This document shows positions 45,973 to 57,491 of a stretch of DNA of 64,000 nt, in pieces (the first letter of the stretch is position 1; each line of letters starts with the position of its first letter). The DNA comes from Polaromonas sp. (GTDB taxonomy: Bacteria > Pseudomonadota > Gammaproteobacteria > Burkholderiales > Burkholderiaceae_C). Position numbers and translations under genes: made by a program. The stretch covers positions 62,001 to 126,000 of the forward strand of contig JAURVI010000044.1 in NCBI GenBank assembly GCA_030655515.1. The letters are read 5' to 3'. The notes beneath the pieces were generated by a model. It did no database searches. It was not told the DNA's origin and saw nothing but the letters and a program-made list of their open reading frames with translations.

Positions 45973-46140
45973 CCAAGGAACTCCGGAAACAGTGGGCGGG
46001 GCGACGTGACCGGGCAGGTGAAGGTGCGCCGGGATGTCAGTGCGGTCAGTTTCGAGGTGCGAAACAATTATGGCCATTTTCGCGCCACCGCGCCGAGGCG
46101 CAGAAACGACTCGGTTATATTCATCCGGCAGCCAGGAGCA

Positions 46141-47295
46141 ATGCGCAGCATGAACGAATCGGGCAAACAAACAGGCGCGTCCGGCGGGGTACTGATCCGC
46201 GGGCCGGCCGCCGATGACCTCGCGGCGGCACGGCAGGACGTTTTGACCCGGCTGAACGCGCTGGACATGGCGCACTGCATGCGCAGCAGCAAAGGCGAGG
46301 ATGCCGCGGGCCGTTTCGTCCGGTTCAACCTGAAAGCAGAACAGGCCGCCGCCTGGGCGCCCGGGCACGACACCTTGCAACTGTGCGACACGCTGCGGCT
46401 AGCCACCGAACACAAGCCAGGCGATCTGACGCGCGAGATCGTGCTCGCCATGCTGATGGGGCCGGTGGCTTTTGAGTTTCCCGGCATTGACGAGCTGGTG
46501 TCTGCCGTGCGCATCCGCCGCAACATCGTGCAGGCCGCGCGCAGAACCACGCTGGCCTTTCACACCAGCCAGGCGGAAAGGCCGCGGGACTGCTGGGCCT
46601 ACAGGGAGGACAGCGGCTTTGTCATCCTGCCCGGCGTGTCGCTGCTCACCGCGCTGGCCAAGGCTACCCAGCCTGAAGTGTCGGGCACGCTGTATTCGTT
46701 TTCCTGCTACCGTGCCACCGAATACGTGATCCTGCTGGGCATCGCGCAGGAACTGGCGCACTGCAACCCGGCGCTGTTGATGCAACTGCAACAACGCTGG
46801 GCCGCGCGGCCCATCATGTCGGGCCAGTTCCATGAGGTCTTCCTGCGCGAGCAGGGTTCGATGGACGAACCCCTGCCGCCGCGCTACTTCGTACCGGGCG
46901 ACAGAACCTGGTTTCGCAACCCGGATGCCGCATCGTCCGAAGCCTCGGGGTACGAAGGCTCCTGGGTCATCTACCTGGGCGCGGGCCTGTTCAGCAATTT
47001 CTGGAAACGGCACCAGCCCTACACGCTGACCTCAAAATGTCTGGAAATTTATCAATGGCGCCATGCGCTGCACCTCGATGCGCAAGGGCAGGAGCGCATC
47101 GACGAAGCGAAGGTCGAAGCGCTGGTGGCGGCGACCCAGCACGATGCGGCAGAGGTCGCACGCATTCTGGCGCTGATGCAGCGTTACCGCGAACCGCGCG
47201 GCGTGTACCGTGACGGCGGCTGCCTGGACACGACGCGCGAGTTTGCGCGCTGGGTCTGCCCCGGTACCGCGGACATGGTGTTGCCCCAAGAATGA
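46141..47295 (+). CDS. Protein similar to Bacillus protein-glutamine gamma-glutamyltransferase (Tgl)
   Basis: The 384-residue cytoplasmic protein (no signal peptide) matches Bacillus Tgl over its middle: FEFPGIDELVSAVRIRRNIVQAA, then GTLYSFSCYRATEYVILLGIA with Cys189 at the catalytic position, and RYFVPGDRTWFRNPDAASSEA followed by GYEGSWVIYLGAGLF. By eye, the Tgl glutamate (WRGEN) falls on serine here (YEGSW) and the histidine (FAHG) on asparagine (FSNF), so only the cysteine is clearly kept. It has ~70 extra N-terminal residues and a C-terminal helical tail. AGGAG stands just before ATG 46141; ATG 46150 is an alternative. Activity is uncertain. Confidence 0.7.
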   Translation: MRSMNESGKQTGASGGVLIRGPAADDLAAARQDVLTRLNALDMAHCMRSSKGEDAAGRFVRFNLKAEQAAAWAPGHDTLQLCDTLRLATEHKPGDLTREIVLAMLMGPVAFEFPGIDELVSAVRIRRNIVQAARRTTLAFHTSQAERPRDCWAYREDSGFVILPGVSLLTALAKATQPEVSGTLYSFSCYRATEYVILLGIAQELAHCNPALLMQLQQRWAARPIMSGQFHEVFLREQGSMDEPLPPRYFVPGDRTWFRNPDAASSEASGYEGSWVIYLGAGLFSNFWKRHQPYTLTSKCLEIYQWRHALHLDAQGQERIDEAKVEALVAATQHDAAEVARILALMQRYREPRGVYRDGGCLDTTREFARWVCPGTADMVLPQE

Positions 47296-47298
47296 ACA

Positions 47299-47382
47299 GG
47301 CCCCCACGCTCGCTCACTACGTGTAGCTCGCTGCCCCCCCGAGGGGCTAATTTCCCTTGGGGCGGCCCGGCGGGAAATTGAG
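47299..47382. repeat. GCCCCCTCGGGGGGC-type repeat, reverse orientation
   Basis: On the minus strand this reads AAATTAGCCCCTCGGGGGGC...AGCGAGCGTGGGGGCC, preceded by the CCGCCGGGCCGCCCC linker. It is the same compound element as 40909-40990. It follows the Tgl-like gene and ends 12 bases before the IS630 element. Confidence 0.85.
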
Positions 47383-47394
47383 GAAATTGAACTA

Positions 47395-48586
47395 GTATCT
47401 CAACACGAAAGTTTTGAAACATAGTGATGTCCCATCTTTCGGTCCGCATCTTGTCGGGTGAATTTCCACTCGATGGTTCTCTGTTCGGCATTGCGTGCTT
47501 GTTGCCAAGCATCGACTTCGGATTGCAGGAGTTGCCGGCTGGCAATGCGCCGATCCAAGCACTGGCGACCGAGAATGCCGATCTCAATCTCAGCCATGTT
47601 CAGCCAGCTCGCGTGCTTGGGCGTGTAGTGAAATTGGACGCGGCGCAAGAGTTTTGCGGCTGCGCGAGCTCCCAACACGTCGTCGAAGCACTTCCTGAAG
47701 TGGGTGTTCAGATTGTCCAGCACCAAGTGAATTTGACGTGCCTTGGCGTACGCGCCAGTGAGCAGACCATTGATGAAGGCAACGAAGTCCACTTTTCCCC
47801 GGCGGGAAGTGACCGAGACGATTCGCTGCCCCGCCTTGGGCTCGACAGCCACGAACAGGTTGGTCGTGCCGTTGCGCACGTACTCGTAGTCCTGCTTGGC
47901 GGGGTTGTTCGATGCCATCGGCAACGGCTCCCGGCTATGGCCGATGAGTTGGAGACTCTTCTCGTCAATGCAAATGACTGGCTCAGAACGCGACACGGGT
48001 CGTGCGTACAGCTCGAGCAGTGCGTACATGCGCTGGCGGTATTCCTCGCTCAGCGCCCCAATGCACCACATCACCCGGCGCCAGGGCTTGAGATCGTTTT
48101 TTTGAGCATGCGCCGCACGGTTTCCCGGCTCACGCTGCCCATGCCCGGCTCCTGGCGAGCAGCGCGTTCGAGCTCGACCATCGTCCAGCGTTGGCGGCCC
48201 TTGGGTGGAGTCGAACACGCCAAAGCCGTCACGCGTGCTTCGGCGTTGGTGTCGTACCGGCGCGGGCGCCCAGAACGCGCCACGTCGAACACCGCCAACT
48301 CCAGGCCGCCTTGTAAATACGCTGTCCGGGCACGCCATACAACTGTGCGACTGATTCCCAGTACAGCCATGATCTGGGCTTCCGGGATGTCCCGGTCCAG
48401 ACATGAGAGCACGTGTGCGCGATTGACCTCCCGCGCCTGGTGCATCCCCTTGCTTCGAATCCCTTCGATAATCGAGCGATCCTCCGCGCTCAAGTTGAGT
48501 TCCGTCTGACGCATGACCACTCCTGTGTATGCCGGATGGCGGTAATGCGAGTATAAACATGTTTCGTTATTTATGTGTCAATATAC
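47395..48586. mobile_element. IS630-family insertion sequence
   Basis: The termini are imperfect inverted repeats: the left end (47395 on) GTATCTCAACACG...GAAACAT, and the right end read on the minus strand from 48586, GTATATTGACACA...GAAACAT. Both are flanked by TA within CTAG (47392-47395 and 48586-48589), as expected for IS630 target duplication. It carries one two-frame transposase. At the right it abuts the last codon of the tlpA-like gene. The element is about 1.19 kb and appears complete. Confidence 0.88.
47400..48520 (-). CDS. IS630-family transposase in two frames
   Basis: OrfA (48520-48071) has helix-turn-helix domains: MHQAREVNRAHVLSCLDRDI, then AQIMAVLGISRTVVWRARTAYL. OrfB continues in the -1 frame with the DDE catalytic core: VICIDEKSLQLIGH, IHLVLDNLNTHF and SWLNMAEIEIGILGRQCL, giving D, D and E. 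The switch falls at a run of seven A (minus strand, 48103-48097) in CTCAAAAAAACGAT. Slipping by -1 there gives LKKNDLKPWRR, the normal family sequence, so programmed frameshifting is likely. The stop lies inside the left terminal repeat. Confidence 0.88.
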
Positions 48587-49131
48587 TAGAGCAATGTTTC
48601 GATCATCTGCGTGGCGGCGACGCCGGTCCAGTCCACCTCGCCCTGCACCCGCTGGCGTGGCCGGCCCTGGCGGTCGATCAGCACCGTGGTCGGAAACACC
48701 TTGACGCCCCAGGCACGTGCCGTCTGGCCTTGCGGGTCGAGCAGCACCGGCAAGGTCAAGCCGGTGCTGGCCGCGAACCGGATGGCGCGCGTCGGGTGTT
48801 CCTTGAAGTTGACAGCGAGCACCAGCAGTTTGTCGGCGCCGTACAGGTCGGCGATTTGCTGCAGCGTGGGCATTTCGGCACGGCAGGGCTCGCACCAACT
48901 GGCCCAGAAGTTGATAAGCACCGCGCGGCCCTTCAGGTCGGCCAGACGCCAGGTCTTGCCGCTGGTATCGAGCGCCTGGAACGCCGGCACAGCGCCCTGC
49001 CAGGGTGAAACGGCGTAGGCTGCCGGATCCGCTGCCGCCGCATCACGCCAGCGCAGGAAGCCGCCGGCCGCCAACAGCACCTTTTGCAAAAACCGGCGCC
49101 GGGGTTGAATGGACTGCAAGAAATAAGACAT
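48586..49131 (-). CDS. TlpA-like thiol-disulfide oxidoreductase
   Basis: The 181-residue periplasmic thioredoxin-fold protein has an N-terminal signal or anchor (RRRFLQKVLLAAGGFLRW, with RRRFLQK resembling a Tat motif). AVLINFWASWCEPCRAEMPTLQQIA carries the CEPC redox pair, and GVKVFPTTVLIDRQG has the cis-proline. The TAG stop is made from the CTAG at the IS630 boundary, so the insertion hit exactly at, or a few codons before, the original end. No strong ribosome site is seen before ATG 49131. Confidence 0.9.
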   Translation of the reverse strand: MSYFLQSIQPRRRFLQKVLLAAGGFLRWRDAAAADPAAYAVSPWQGAVPAFQALDTSGKTWRLADLKGRAVLINFWASWCEPCRAEMPTLQQIADLYGADKLLVLAVNFKEHPTRAIRFAASTGLTLPVLLDPQGQTARAWGVKVFPTTVLIDRQGRPRQRVQGEVDWTGVAATQMIETLL

Positions 49132-49267
49132 GATGAGAACCAAGCGTAGCAGAGCCGTATCAAGAACTTGGCAGGGCCTCGGGGCCGGGCGAGCTCCTTG
49201 CTGCAAAGAGAAACCATCCTGCAAAGACAGGCTTTGAATTCCACTCACCCCACCCGCGGAATCGATT

Positions 49268-50287
49268 TTGAATTTCTCCCTCATACTCCCCAACCTGGAC
49301 CGTCCCCCGGCTTCCCCGCAGTTCGTCAACTGCTACAGCGAGTCCTCGCAGGGACAGGCAGCCAGCGCAGCGCGGGAACTGGCAGAAGGCCTGAGCGCGG
49401 GCGCAGCCACTGTGCCGCCCAAATACTTCTACAACGCGCTGGGCTCCAAGCTCTTCGAGGCCATCACCGGGCTGAACGAGTACTACCCGACGCGCACCGA
49501 AGCCAGCATTTTTGACGCGGCCCATCCGCAGATTGCCAGGGCACTTGCGAAGGCCGGCATCGCGCAGCCCAGCCTGATTGACCTGGGTGCCGGCAACTGC
49601 GCCAAAGCCACCCGGCTGATCCCGCACCTGCAGCCCCGGCAGTATGTGCCGGTGGATATTTCGGTGGACTTCCTGCGTAGCGCGGCGCAGCAGGTTCAAA
49701 CCGCTTTCCCCGCGCTGGACATTGTCGGCGTCGGCATGGATTTCTCCGCCGGACTGGCGTTGCCGCCGCAGGTCCAGGCCCACGACCGGGTGTTTTTCTA
49801 CCCCGGCTCCAGCCTCGGCAATTTTTCACCCGATCAGGCCCTGACGTTTCTGCGGCACATGGCCGACCCTGCGCAGGGCAAGGCACGCGGCCTGTTGCTC
49901 GGCATTGATCTGGTCAAAGACCCGGCCACGCTGAAAGCGGCGTATGACGACGCCCTGGGGGTGACCGCAGCGTTCAATAAAAACTTGTTGCTCCATGTCA
50001 ATGCCTTGCTGGGTGCCGACTTCGATGTCGCTCAGTGGCAACACGTCGCGCTGTTCAACGAAGCCGAGTCGCGCATCGAAATGCACTTGCAGGCGCAGTG
50101 CGATCTCACCGTGCGCTGGCTGGAGGGTGAACGCGCTTTCAGGGCCGGAGAATCCATTCATACCGAGAACTCCTACAAATACACGGTGGCATCGATATCC
50201 GCTTTGCTCCGGCGCGCGGGCTTTACGCAGATAAGTTACTGGACTGATCCCAAAGACTGGTTTGCAGTCTTCTGGGCCTCGGTTTAG
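49268..50287 (+). CDS. egtD: L-histidine N-alpha-methyltransferase (EgtD-like)
   Basis: The 339-residue SAM-dependent enzyme trimethylates histidine to hercynine in ergothioneine synthesis. ELAEGLSAGAATVPPKYFYNALGSKLFEAITGLNEYYPTRTEASI, SLIDLGAGNCAKATRLI, YVPVDISVDFL and FFYPGSSLGNFSPDQA are diagnostic of EgtD. The start is TTG 49268, with no ATG available; the ribosome site is weak. An egtB gene usually adjoins egtD, but none lies in this window, and the neighbours are a tlpA-like gene (divergent) and parC. So the partner must be elsewhere or absent. Confidence 0.9.
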   Translation: MNFSLILPNLDRPPASPQFVNCYSESSQGQAASAARELAEGLSAGAATVPPKYFYNALGSKLFEAITGLNEYYPTRTEASIFDAAHPQIARALAKAGIAQPSLIDLGAGNCAKATRLIPHLQPRQYVPVDISVDFLRSAAQQVQTAFPALDIVGVGMDFSAGLALPPQVQAHDRVFFYPGSSLGNFSPDQALTFLRHMADPAQGKARGLLLGIDLVKDPATLKAAYDDALGVTAAFNKNLLLHVNALLGADFDVAQWQHVALFNEAESRIEMHLQAQCDLTVRWLEGERAFRAGESIHTENSYKYTVASISALLRRAGFTQISYWTDPKDWFAVFWASV

Positions 50288-50300
50288 GCGAACTACCCTG

Positions 50301-50440
50301 CCGTTCGGGCTGAGCCTGTCGAAGCCTTTGCCAGCTTAACCGTTGGTTGCGCCTCGATCAAGCCGGGTCTCGCCCCGGCTTGCTGGCAAACCGCAAAAAT
50401 TAAATCAAAGACGCGGCTTTGACAATCTCAGCCCGAACGG
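50301..50440. repeat. Inverted CCGTTCGGGCTGAG repeat with internal hairpin
   Basis: CCGTTCGGGCTGAG (50301-50314) is perfectly inverted at 50427-50440. Between them AAGCCGGG (50360-50367) and CCCGGCTT (50374-50381) form a hairpin with a 6-base loop. It occupies the gap between convergent egtD and parC. The outer unit is the same family as at 36428 and 53928. Confidence 0.75.
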
Positions 50441-50515
50441 CTCTACAAGAAATAGGCCTTCAGTCCTTTATCCACGGGCAAAAATTTCTGTCAAATAAAT
50501 AGCAATGAACGTGCC

Positions 50516-52894
50516 CTATTCGACCCGGCCAATCGCCGTCGGCTTGAAGCCCAGGTCCGCCGCCTTGCCTTTGCGGGCCCGTGCTGCGCGCGCGTTGTTC
50601 AGGCTGCGGATTTCCAGCGTTTCCTCGCGCAGCTTGCCGCCGCGGCCCATGCCTTCGATTTTCACGCTGCGGGTGTAAGCCGCCGCGCCGGCCAGCGTAT
50701 CCTTGGCGTCCAGGTCAATCAGCATCAGGCCGCGGCCGCCGGCGGACTGGGTCTTGAGTTCGCTGATTCCAAAGGTCAGGATGCGCCCGCCAGTGGACGC
50801 GCAGGCCACATGGGTGGCCGGGTTCAAAGGCGCAGACCCGCTGTTGCCGGAGACATGCGAAGGCTTGCAGATCGCCTCGCCTTCGGCGCAGCTGATGAAG
50901 GCCTTGCCGGCCTTGAGCCGCGACGTCATGTTCTCGACCGTCGCCAGAAAACCGTAGCCACCGCTGCTGCTGAGCAGCAGGGTTGCCGCTGGTGGTCCGG
51001 CAAAATAATGCGCGGGCTGGGTGCCGGGTTCGAGTTCGATCAGCGTCGTGACCGGCTGCCCGTCACCGCGGGCGCCGGGCAACATCGCCACCGGTATCGA
51101 GTAGACGCGGCCCGTGCCCTTGGCCGCCGTGCCGAACACCAGCAGGGTATCGACCGTGCGGCATTCAAAGGTGCCGTACAGGCCGTCGCCGGACTTGAAG
51201 GTGTACTCCGTCGGCGTGGCCGTGGCCCCGGCCCGGTCACGGGCCCACCCTTTTTGGGCGCGCACCCAGCCCTTGGCGCTGACCACCACGGTCACCGGCT
51301 CGTCCAGCACCTTGACTTCGAGCACCGCTTTTTTCTCGGCCTGGATCAGGGTGCGGCGCGGATCGGCAAACTGTTTGGCATCCGCCTCGATTTCCTTGAT
51401 CATCAGGCGGCGCAAGGCGGCCGGTTGCCCCAAGATTTCTTCCAGCTTGCCCTGCTCTTCGCGCAGGTTTTTGAGCTCCTGCTCGATCTTGATGGCCTCC
51501 AGCCGCGCGAGCTGGCGCAGGCGGATTTCGAGAATGTCTTCGGCCTGCCGGTCGCTGAGATTGAAACGCGCGATCAGCGCCGCCTTCGGCTCTTCGGCCT
51601 GACGGATGAGGGCAATCACTTCATCGATGTTGAGCAGCACCAGTTGCCGGCCTTCGAGGATATGGATGCGGTCCAGCACCTTGTCGAGCCGGTGCTGCGA
51701 GCGCCGCTCTATCGTGGTCTGGCGAAAGGCGATCCACTCCTGCAGCATCTGCCGCAGGTTTTTCTGCGTCGGCCGGCCGTCGAGTCCGACCATGGTCAGG
51801 TTGATCGACGAGGAGCTTTCCAGGCTGGTGTGGGCCAGCAGCGTGGTGATCAGCTCGGACTGCTCGATACGGCTGGTCTTGGGCTCGAACACCAGGCGCA
51901 CCGCCGCGTCCTTGCTCGACTCGTCGCGCACCACGTCGAGCACGGCCAGCACGGTCTGCTTGAGCTGCACCTGGTCCAGGCTCAACGCTTTCTTGCCGGC
52001 CTTGATCTTGGGGTTGGTGATCTCTTCAATTTCTTCCAGCACGCGCTGCGTGCTGACGCCGGGCGGCAACTCCTGCACCACCAGTTGCCACTGGCCACGC
52101 GCCAGGTCCTCGATCTTCCAGCGCGCCCGCACCTTGAGCGAGCCGCGCCCCGTGCTGTAGGCCGCGGCGATGTCGGCCGCGGTCGAGATGATCTGGCCGC
52201 CGCCCGGGTAATCCGGCCCGGCGATGAGCGCATACAGTTCTTCATCGCTGAGCCTGGGCGTCTTGATCAGCGCCACGCAGGCGTCGGCCACTTCACGCAG
52301 GTTGTGGCTCGGGATTTCGGTGGCCAGCCCCACGGCAATGCCGCTGGCGCCGTTGAGCAGCGTGAAGGGCAGACGTGCCGGCAGATGTTTCGGCTCTTCG
52401 GTCGAGCCGTCGTAGTTGGGCACGAAGTCCACCGTGCCTTCGTCGAGTTCGTCCATCAGCAAGGTGGTGATTTTGGCCAGCCGCGCTTCGGTGTAGCGCA
52501 TCGCCGCGGCGCCGTCGCCGTCCCGGCTGCCGAAGTTGCCCTGCCCGTCGATCAGCGGGTAGCGCTGGCTGAAGTCCTGCGCCATGCGCACCAGCGCGTC
52601 GTAGGCCGCCTGGTCGCCGTGCGGGTGAAAGCGGCCCAGCACGTCGCCGACCACGCGCGCGCTTTTGACCGGCTTGGCGCCACTGTTGCCGGAAAAGCCC
52701 AGCCCCATGCGCGCCATGCTGTACATGATGCGCCGCTGCACCGGCTTCTGGCCGTCGCAGACATCGGGCAGGGCCCGGCCCTTGACCACGCTCAGGGCAT
52801 ATTCGAGGTAGGCGCGCTGGGCATAAGCGGCCAGCGATTCCTGGTCGGGCGATTCGGGGTGAACAGGTGGGGGCGGTGTAAAAAGATCGTCCAT
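50516..52894 (-). CDS. parC: DNA topoisomerase IV subunit A
   Basis: The 792-residue breakage-reunion subunit decatenates daughter chromosomes. The N-terminal winged-helix domain has [30 protein letters not shown], and the catalytic tyrosine lies in [14 protein letters not shown] (about residue 130). The coiled coil and the C-terminal beta-pinwheel (from ~residue 530) are present, and the length is right for ParC. It is on the same strand as parE, separated from it by a lytic transglycosylase gene. Confidence 0.96.
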   Translation of the reverse strand: MDDLFTPPPPVHPESPDQESLAAYAQRAYLEYALSVVKGRALPDVCDGQKPVQRRIMYSMARMGLGFSGNSGAKPVKSARVVGDVLGRFHPHGDQAAYDALVRMAQDFSQRYPLIDGQGNFGSRDGDGAAAMRYTEARLAKITTLLMDELDEGTVDFVPNYDGSTEEPKHLPARLPFTLLNGASGIAVGLATEIPSHNLREVADACVALIKTPRLSDEELYALIAGPDYPGGGQIISTAADIAAAYSTGRGSLKVRARWKIEDLARGQWQLVVQELPPGVSTQRVLEEIEEITNPKIKAGKKALSLDQVQLKQTVLAVLDVVRDESSKDAAVRLVFEPKTSRIEQSELITTLLAHTSLESSSSINLTMVGLDGRPTQKNLRQMLQEWIAFRQTTIERRSQHRLDKVLDRIHILEGRQLVLLNIDEVIALIRQAEEPKAALIARFNLSDRQAEDILEIRLRQLARLEAIKIEQELKNLREEQGKLEEILGQPAALRRLMIKEIEADAKQFADPRRTLIQAEKKAVLEVKVLDEPVTVVVSAKGWVRAQKGWARDRAGATATPTEYTFKSGDGLYGTFECRTVDTLLVFGTAAKGTGRVYSIPVAMLPGARGDGQPVTTLIELEPGTQPAHYFAGPPAATLLLSSSGGYGFLATVENMTSRLKAGKAFISCAEGEAICKPSHVSGNSGSAPLNPATHVACASTGGRILTFGISELKTQSAGGRGLMLIDLDAKDTLAGAAAYTRSVKIEGMGRGGKLREETLEIRSLNNARAARARKGKAADLGFKPTAIGRVE

Positions 52895-52992
52895 CGGGGT
52901 TCAAACTACGAAGGTCATTGGCGTGAAAACATCAGGCACGGGCGCTGGCCGCTGTGTCGAGCGTAGAAGGCGCATCGCCGGGAATTATGGCC

Positions 52993-53856
52993 TCAGTCCC
53001 GCTCAATCCTGAATTCCGGCGCGACCGGCGTTTGCACCAGAAGTGTCGGCACAGGGTTGCCGCGTCCGGCCGCGCCGCCTGCGGGCTGGTTTTTTGCGCC
53101 CCCCATCATCTCCAGCCTGACCCGGCCCCGACGCGAATCCCCCATCATGGGCGGCTTGAGGTGGGCGTAAAGCTGCATCACGGTTTTGACGTAATTTTTG
53201 GTCTCGGGGTAGTTCGGAATCTTGTTGCCGGCGCGCCGGACGGCCCCTTCGCCGGCGTTATAGGCCGCGACCGCCAGCTCGATCTGGCCGGGAAACAAGT
53301 CGATCAGATCACGCAGGTAACGCGAGCCCGCCCGGATATTGGTTTGGGGGTCGGTCAGTTTTTTCGTGATCGGCGAGTTTTTGTCGGCCCTGACGCCGTA
53401 GCGCTGGGCCGTCGGCGGCATCAACTGCATCAGACCGACCGCGCCTTTCGGTGAGACGGCATGGGTGTCAAAACCGGATTCGGTGGCAATCAGCGCCTGC
53501 AGCAATTCGTAGTCGATGCCCTGCGCGAGCGACGCCTCGCGCAGCAGGTACTTGACCGCCTTGTAGTTGGGCGACACGTCGAAAAACGCCAGCAGCTTGG
53601 GTGGCGCGCCCAACATGCCTGCGCCATCCCGGCGGGTGTCAAAACTCTCGCTGCCGCGAAAAAACAGTTGGTAGCGCTCATCGAGACGCTCCGCCGAGAA
53701 GTGGGCCACGCCCTTGTCATCGACATAGCCCCAGACATCGGCTTGGGCCGGGGTTCCGGCCAGCAGCAGCATGAAAGCGAAGACCATTGAAAATGATCGC
53801 TGCTTATGCAGGCATTCAAAGGGCTGGAACCACTTTTTACTCATAAAAATAATCAT
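52993..53856 (-). CDS. Lytic transglycosylase (SLT domain)
   Basis: This periplasmic peptidoglycan-cleaving enzyme has 287 residues. The signal peptide is SMVFAFMLLLAGTPAQA, a DUF4124-like start DVWGYVDDKGVAHFS follows, and the SLT domain has catalytic glutamate in LLQALIATESGFDTHAVSPKGAVGLMQLMPPTAQRYG and the AVAAYNAGEGAVRRAGNKIPNYPETKNYV motif. The C-terminus is a disordered Gly/Pro-rich tail. ATG 53856 is the longest start; a shorter start at 53844 or the methionine before the signal peptide is possible. Confidence 0.94.
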   Translation of the reverse strand: MIIFMSKKWFQPFECLHKQRSFSMVFAFMLLLAGTPAQADVWGYVDDKGVAHFSAERLDERYQLFFRGSESFDTRRDGAGMLGAPPKLLAFFDVSPNYKAVKYLLREASLAQGIDYELLQALIATESGFDTHAVSPKGAVGLMQLMPPTAQRYGVRADKNSPITKKLTDPQTNIRAGSRYLRDLIDLFPGQIELAVAAYNAGEGAVRRAGNKIPNYPETKNYVKTVMQLYAHLKPPMMGDSRRGRVRLEMMGGAKNQPAGGAAGRGNPVPTLLVQTPVAPEFRIERD

Positions 53857-53893
53857 GCAAGGTAGGCTGACTGTAGAAATTCAATGGTTTAGA

Positions 53894-53949
53894 TGCAATG
53901 CTGTTCATTCAAGCGCTACAACCCCGTTCGCCCTGAGCCTGTCGAAGGG
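53894..53949. repeat. Dispersed repeat, second copy
   Basis: GCAATGCTGTTCATTCAAGC, followed by the CCCCGTTCGCCCTGAGCCTGTCGAAG unit, matches 36397-36450 closely. Here it stands alone without the inverted partner, between the parE stop and the transglycosylase start. Confidence 0.8.
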
Positions 53950-53975
53950 TCGTCACAGTGCAAACAGTATTGGGT

Positions 53976-55955
<1,980 letters not shown>

Positions 55956-56113
55956 GGTGCTTGAAGGTGTTGGCCAATTGTAGACGGCACTGGAAAATTG
56001 GCTGGGTATAAATACAGTATTTGACATTATGCGCCGCTCATCAGGCTGGCCCACGGTCAGCATCTGCAAGGGGCCGGGCAGCGGCAAACCACGATTTTCG
56101 TTACAGTTGCCCG

Positions 56114-57370
56114 ATGTCTGCAAATACCTCATTGCCCTCGGCGGCGCCGGCCAGAAAACCCCTCTCCATGCTGCAGGTACTGATCTGCGGCGCGGCCATC
56201 GTCACCCTGTCCATGGGCATACGCCATGGCTTCGGCCTGTGGCTGCAACCGATCACGCAAGAGCAGGGCTGGACGCGCCAGACCTTTGCCCTGGCGATTG
56301 CGGTGCAGAACCTGTCCTGGGGGGTGTTCGGCATTTTTGCCGGCATGCTGGCCGACCGTTTTGGCGCGTTTCGCGTCATCATCGGCGGCGCCGTGCTGTA
56401 TGCGCTTGGGCTGACAGGCATGGCGCTGTCGACCACCGGGCTGCTGTTCACCCTGACCGCGGGCGTGCTGATTGGCGCGGCGCAGGCAGGCACCACCTAT
56501 GCCGTGATCTACGGCGTGATCGGCCGCAACATTCCGGCCGAAAAACGCTCCTGGGCCATGGGGGTGGCGGCGGCGGCGGGCTCTTTCGGGCAGTTCCTGA
56601 TGGTGCCGGTCGAAGGCTTTCTGATCAGCGGCCTCGGCTGGAAAGAGGCGCTGCTGGCGCTCAGCGCCGCGGTACTGCTGATCGCGCCGCTGGCTTTTGG
56701 CCTGCGCGAGGCCCGCTTCGGCCCGGGCCAGGCGCCGCCGCGCGAGCAGACCATCGTGCAGGCACTGAAAGAGGCCTTCAAATACCCAAGCTTTCAGTTG
56801 CTGATGGCGGGCTATTTCGTCTGCGGCTTCCAGGTGGTGTTCATCGGCGTACACATGCCCAGCTACCTCAAGGACAAGGGGCTGTCGCCGCAAGTGGCCG
56901 GCTATGCGCTGGCGCTGATCGGCCTGTTCAATGTGTTTGGCACCTACGCGGCCGGCACGCTGGGCCAGAGGCTGGCCAAAAAGAACATTCTGGCGTTTAT
57001 TTACCTTTCCCGGGCCGTGGTCATTGCGGTATTTCTGGCGGCGCCCCTGAGCCCGGCCAGCGTCTACATTTTTGCCAGCCTGATGGGCCTGCTGTGGCTG
57101 TCCACCGTTCCGCCCACCAATGCGGTCGTGGCGCAGATTTTCGGCATCCAGCATCTGTCCATGCTCAGCGGTTTTATATTTTTCAGCCACCAGATCGGCT
57201 CCTTCATGGGCGTCTGGCTCGGTGGCTTTTTATATGACCGCACTGGGAACTACAACATCGTCTGGTACATCGCGATTGCGCTGGGGGTGTTTGCGGCGCT
57301 GGTCAACCTGCCGGTGCGCGAAGCACCCATTTACCGTGGCGGGCACCGCAAACTGCCGCAGGGAGCCTGA
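56114..57370 (+). CDS. Major facilitator superfamily transporter (OFA/MCT-like)
   Basis: This is a 12-helix inner-membrane carrier of 418 residues from ATG 56114. GIRHGFGLWLQPITQEQGWTRQTFALAIAVQNLSWGVFGIFAGMLADRFGA holds the A-motif region, and the loop between helices 6 and 7 is FGPGQAPPREQTIV. The FGLWL...W...F pattern is seen in oxalate/formate and monocarboxylate carriers. It may move small carboxylates. The next small gene starts 1 base after the stop. Confidence 0.92.
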   Translation: MSANTSLPSAAPARKPLSMLQVLICGAAIVTLSMGIRHGFGLWLQPITQEQGWTRQTFALAIAVQNLSWGVFGIFAGMLADRFGAFRVIIGGAVLYALGLTGMALSTTGLLFTLTAGVLIGAAQAGTTYAVIYGVIGRNIPAEKRSWAMGVAAAAGSFGQFLMVPVEGFLISGLGWKEALLALSAAVLLIAPLAFGLREARFGPGQAPPREQTIVQALKEAFKYPSFQLLMAGYFVCGFQVVFIGVHMPSYLKDKGLSPQVAGYALALIGLFNVFGTYAAGTLGQRLAKKNILAFIYLSRAVVIAVFLAAPLSPASVYIFASLMGLLWLSTVPPTNAVVAQIFGIQHLSMLSGFIFFSHQIGSFMGVWLGGFLYDRTGNYNIVWYIAIALGVFAALVNLPVREAPIYRGGHRKLPQGA

Positions 57371-57371
57371 G

Positions 57372-57491
57372 TTGCGCCGAAAAATCAGCCTGTGGGCGCT
57401 CGCGGTCATCGTGTCGCTGGGCGTGTTTGTCCTCTACGCACAGCCTGATTTCCTGCGCACTCTGGCTGACCAGGTTTGGGCTTGTTTCTGA
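57372..57491 (+). CDS. Possible 39-residue single-helix membrane protein
   Basis: TTG 57372 follows GGGAG and the MFS stop by 1 base and encodes a charged start (RRKIS), a 17-residue helix LWALAVIVSLGVFVLYA, and a short tail ending QVWACF. It overlaps the following methyltransferase start by 16 bases. The fit to a small-protein pattern (basic start, one helix) and the operon-like spacing support it, but a 39-codon ORF can arise by chance. Confidence 0.4.
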   Translation: MRRKISLWALAVIVSLGVFVLYAQPDFLRTLADQVWACF

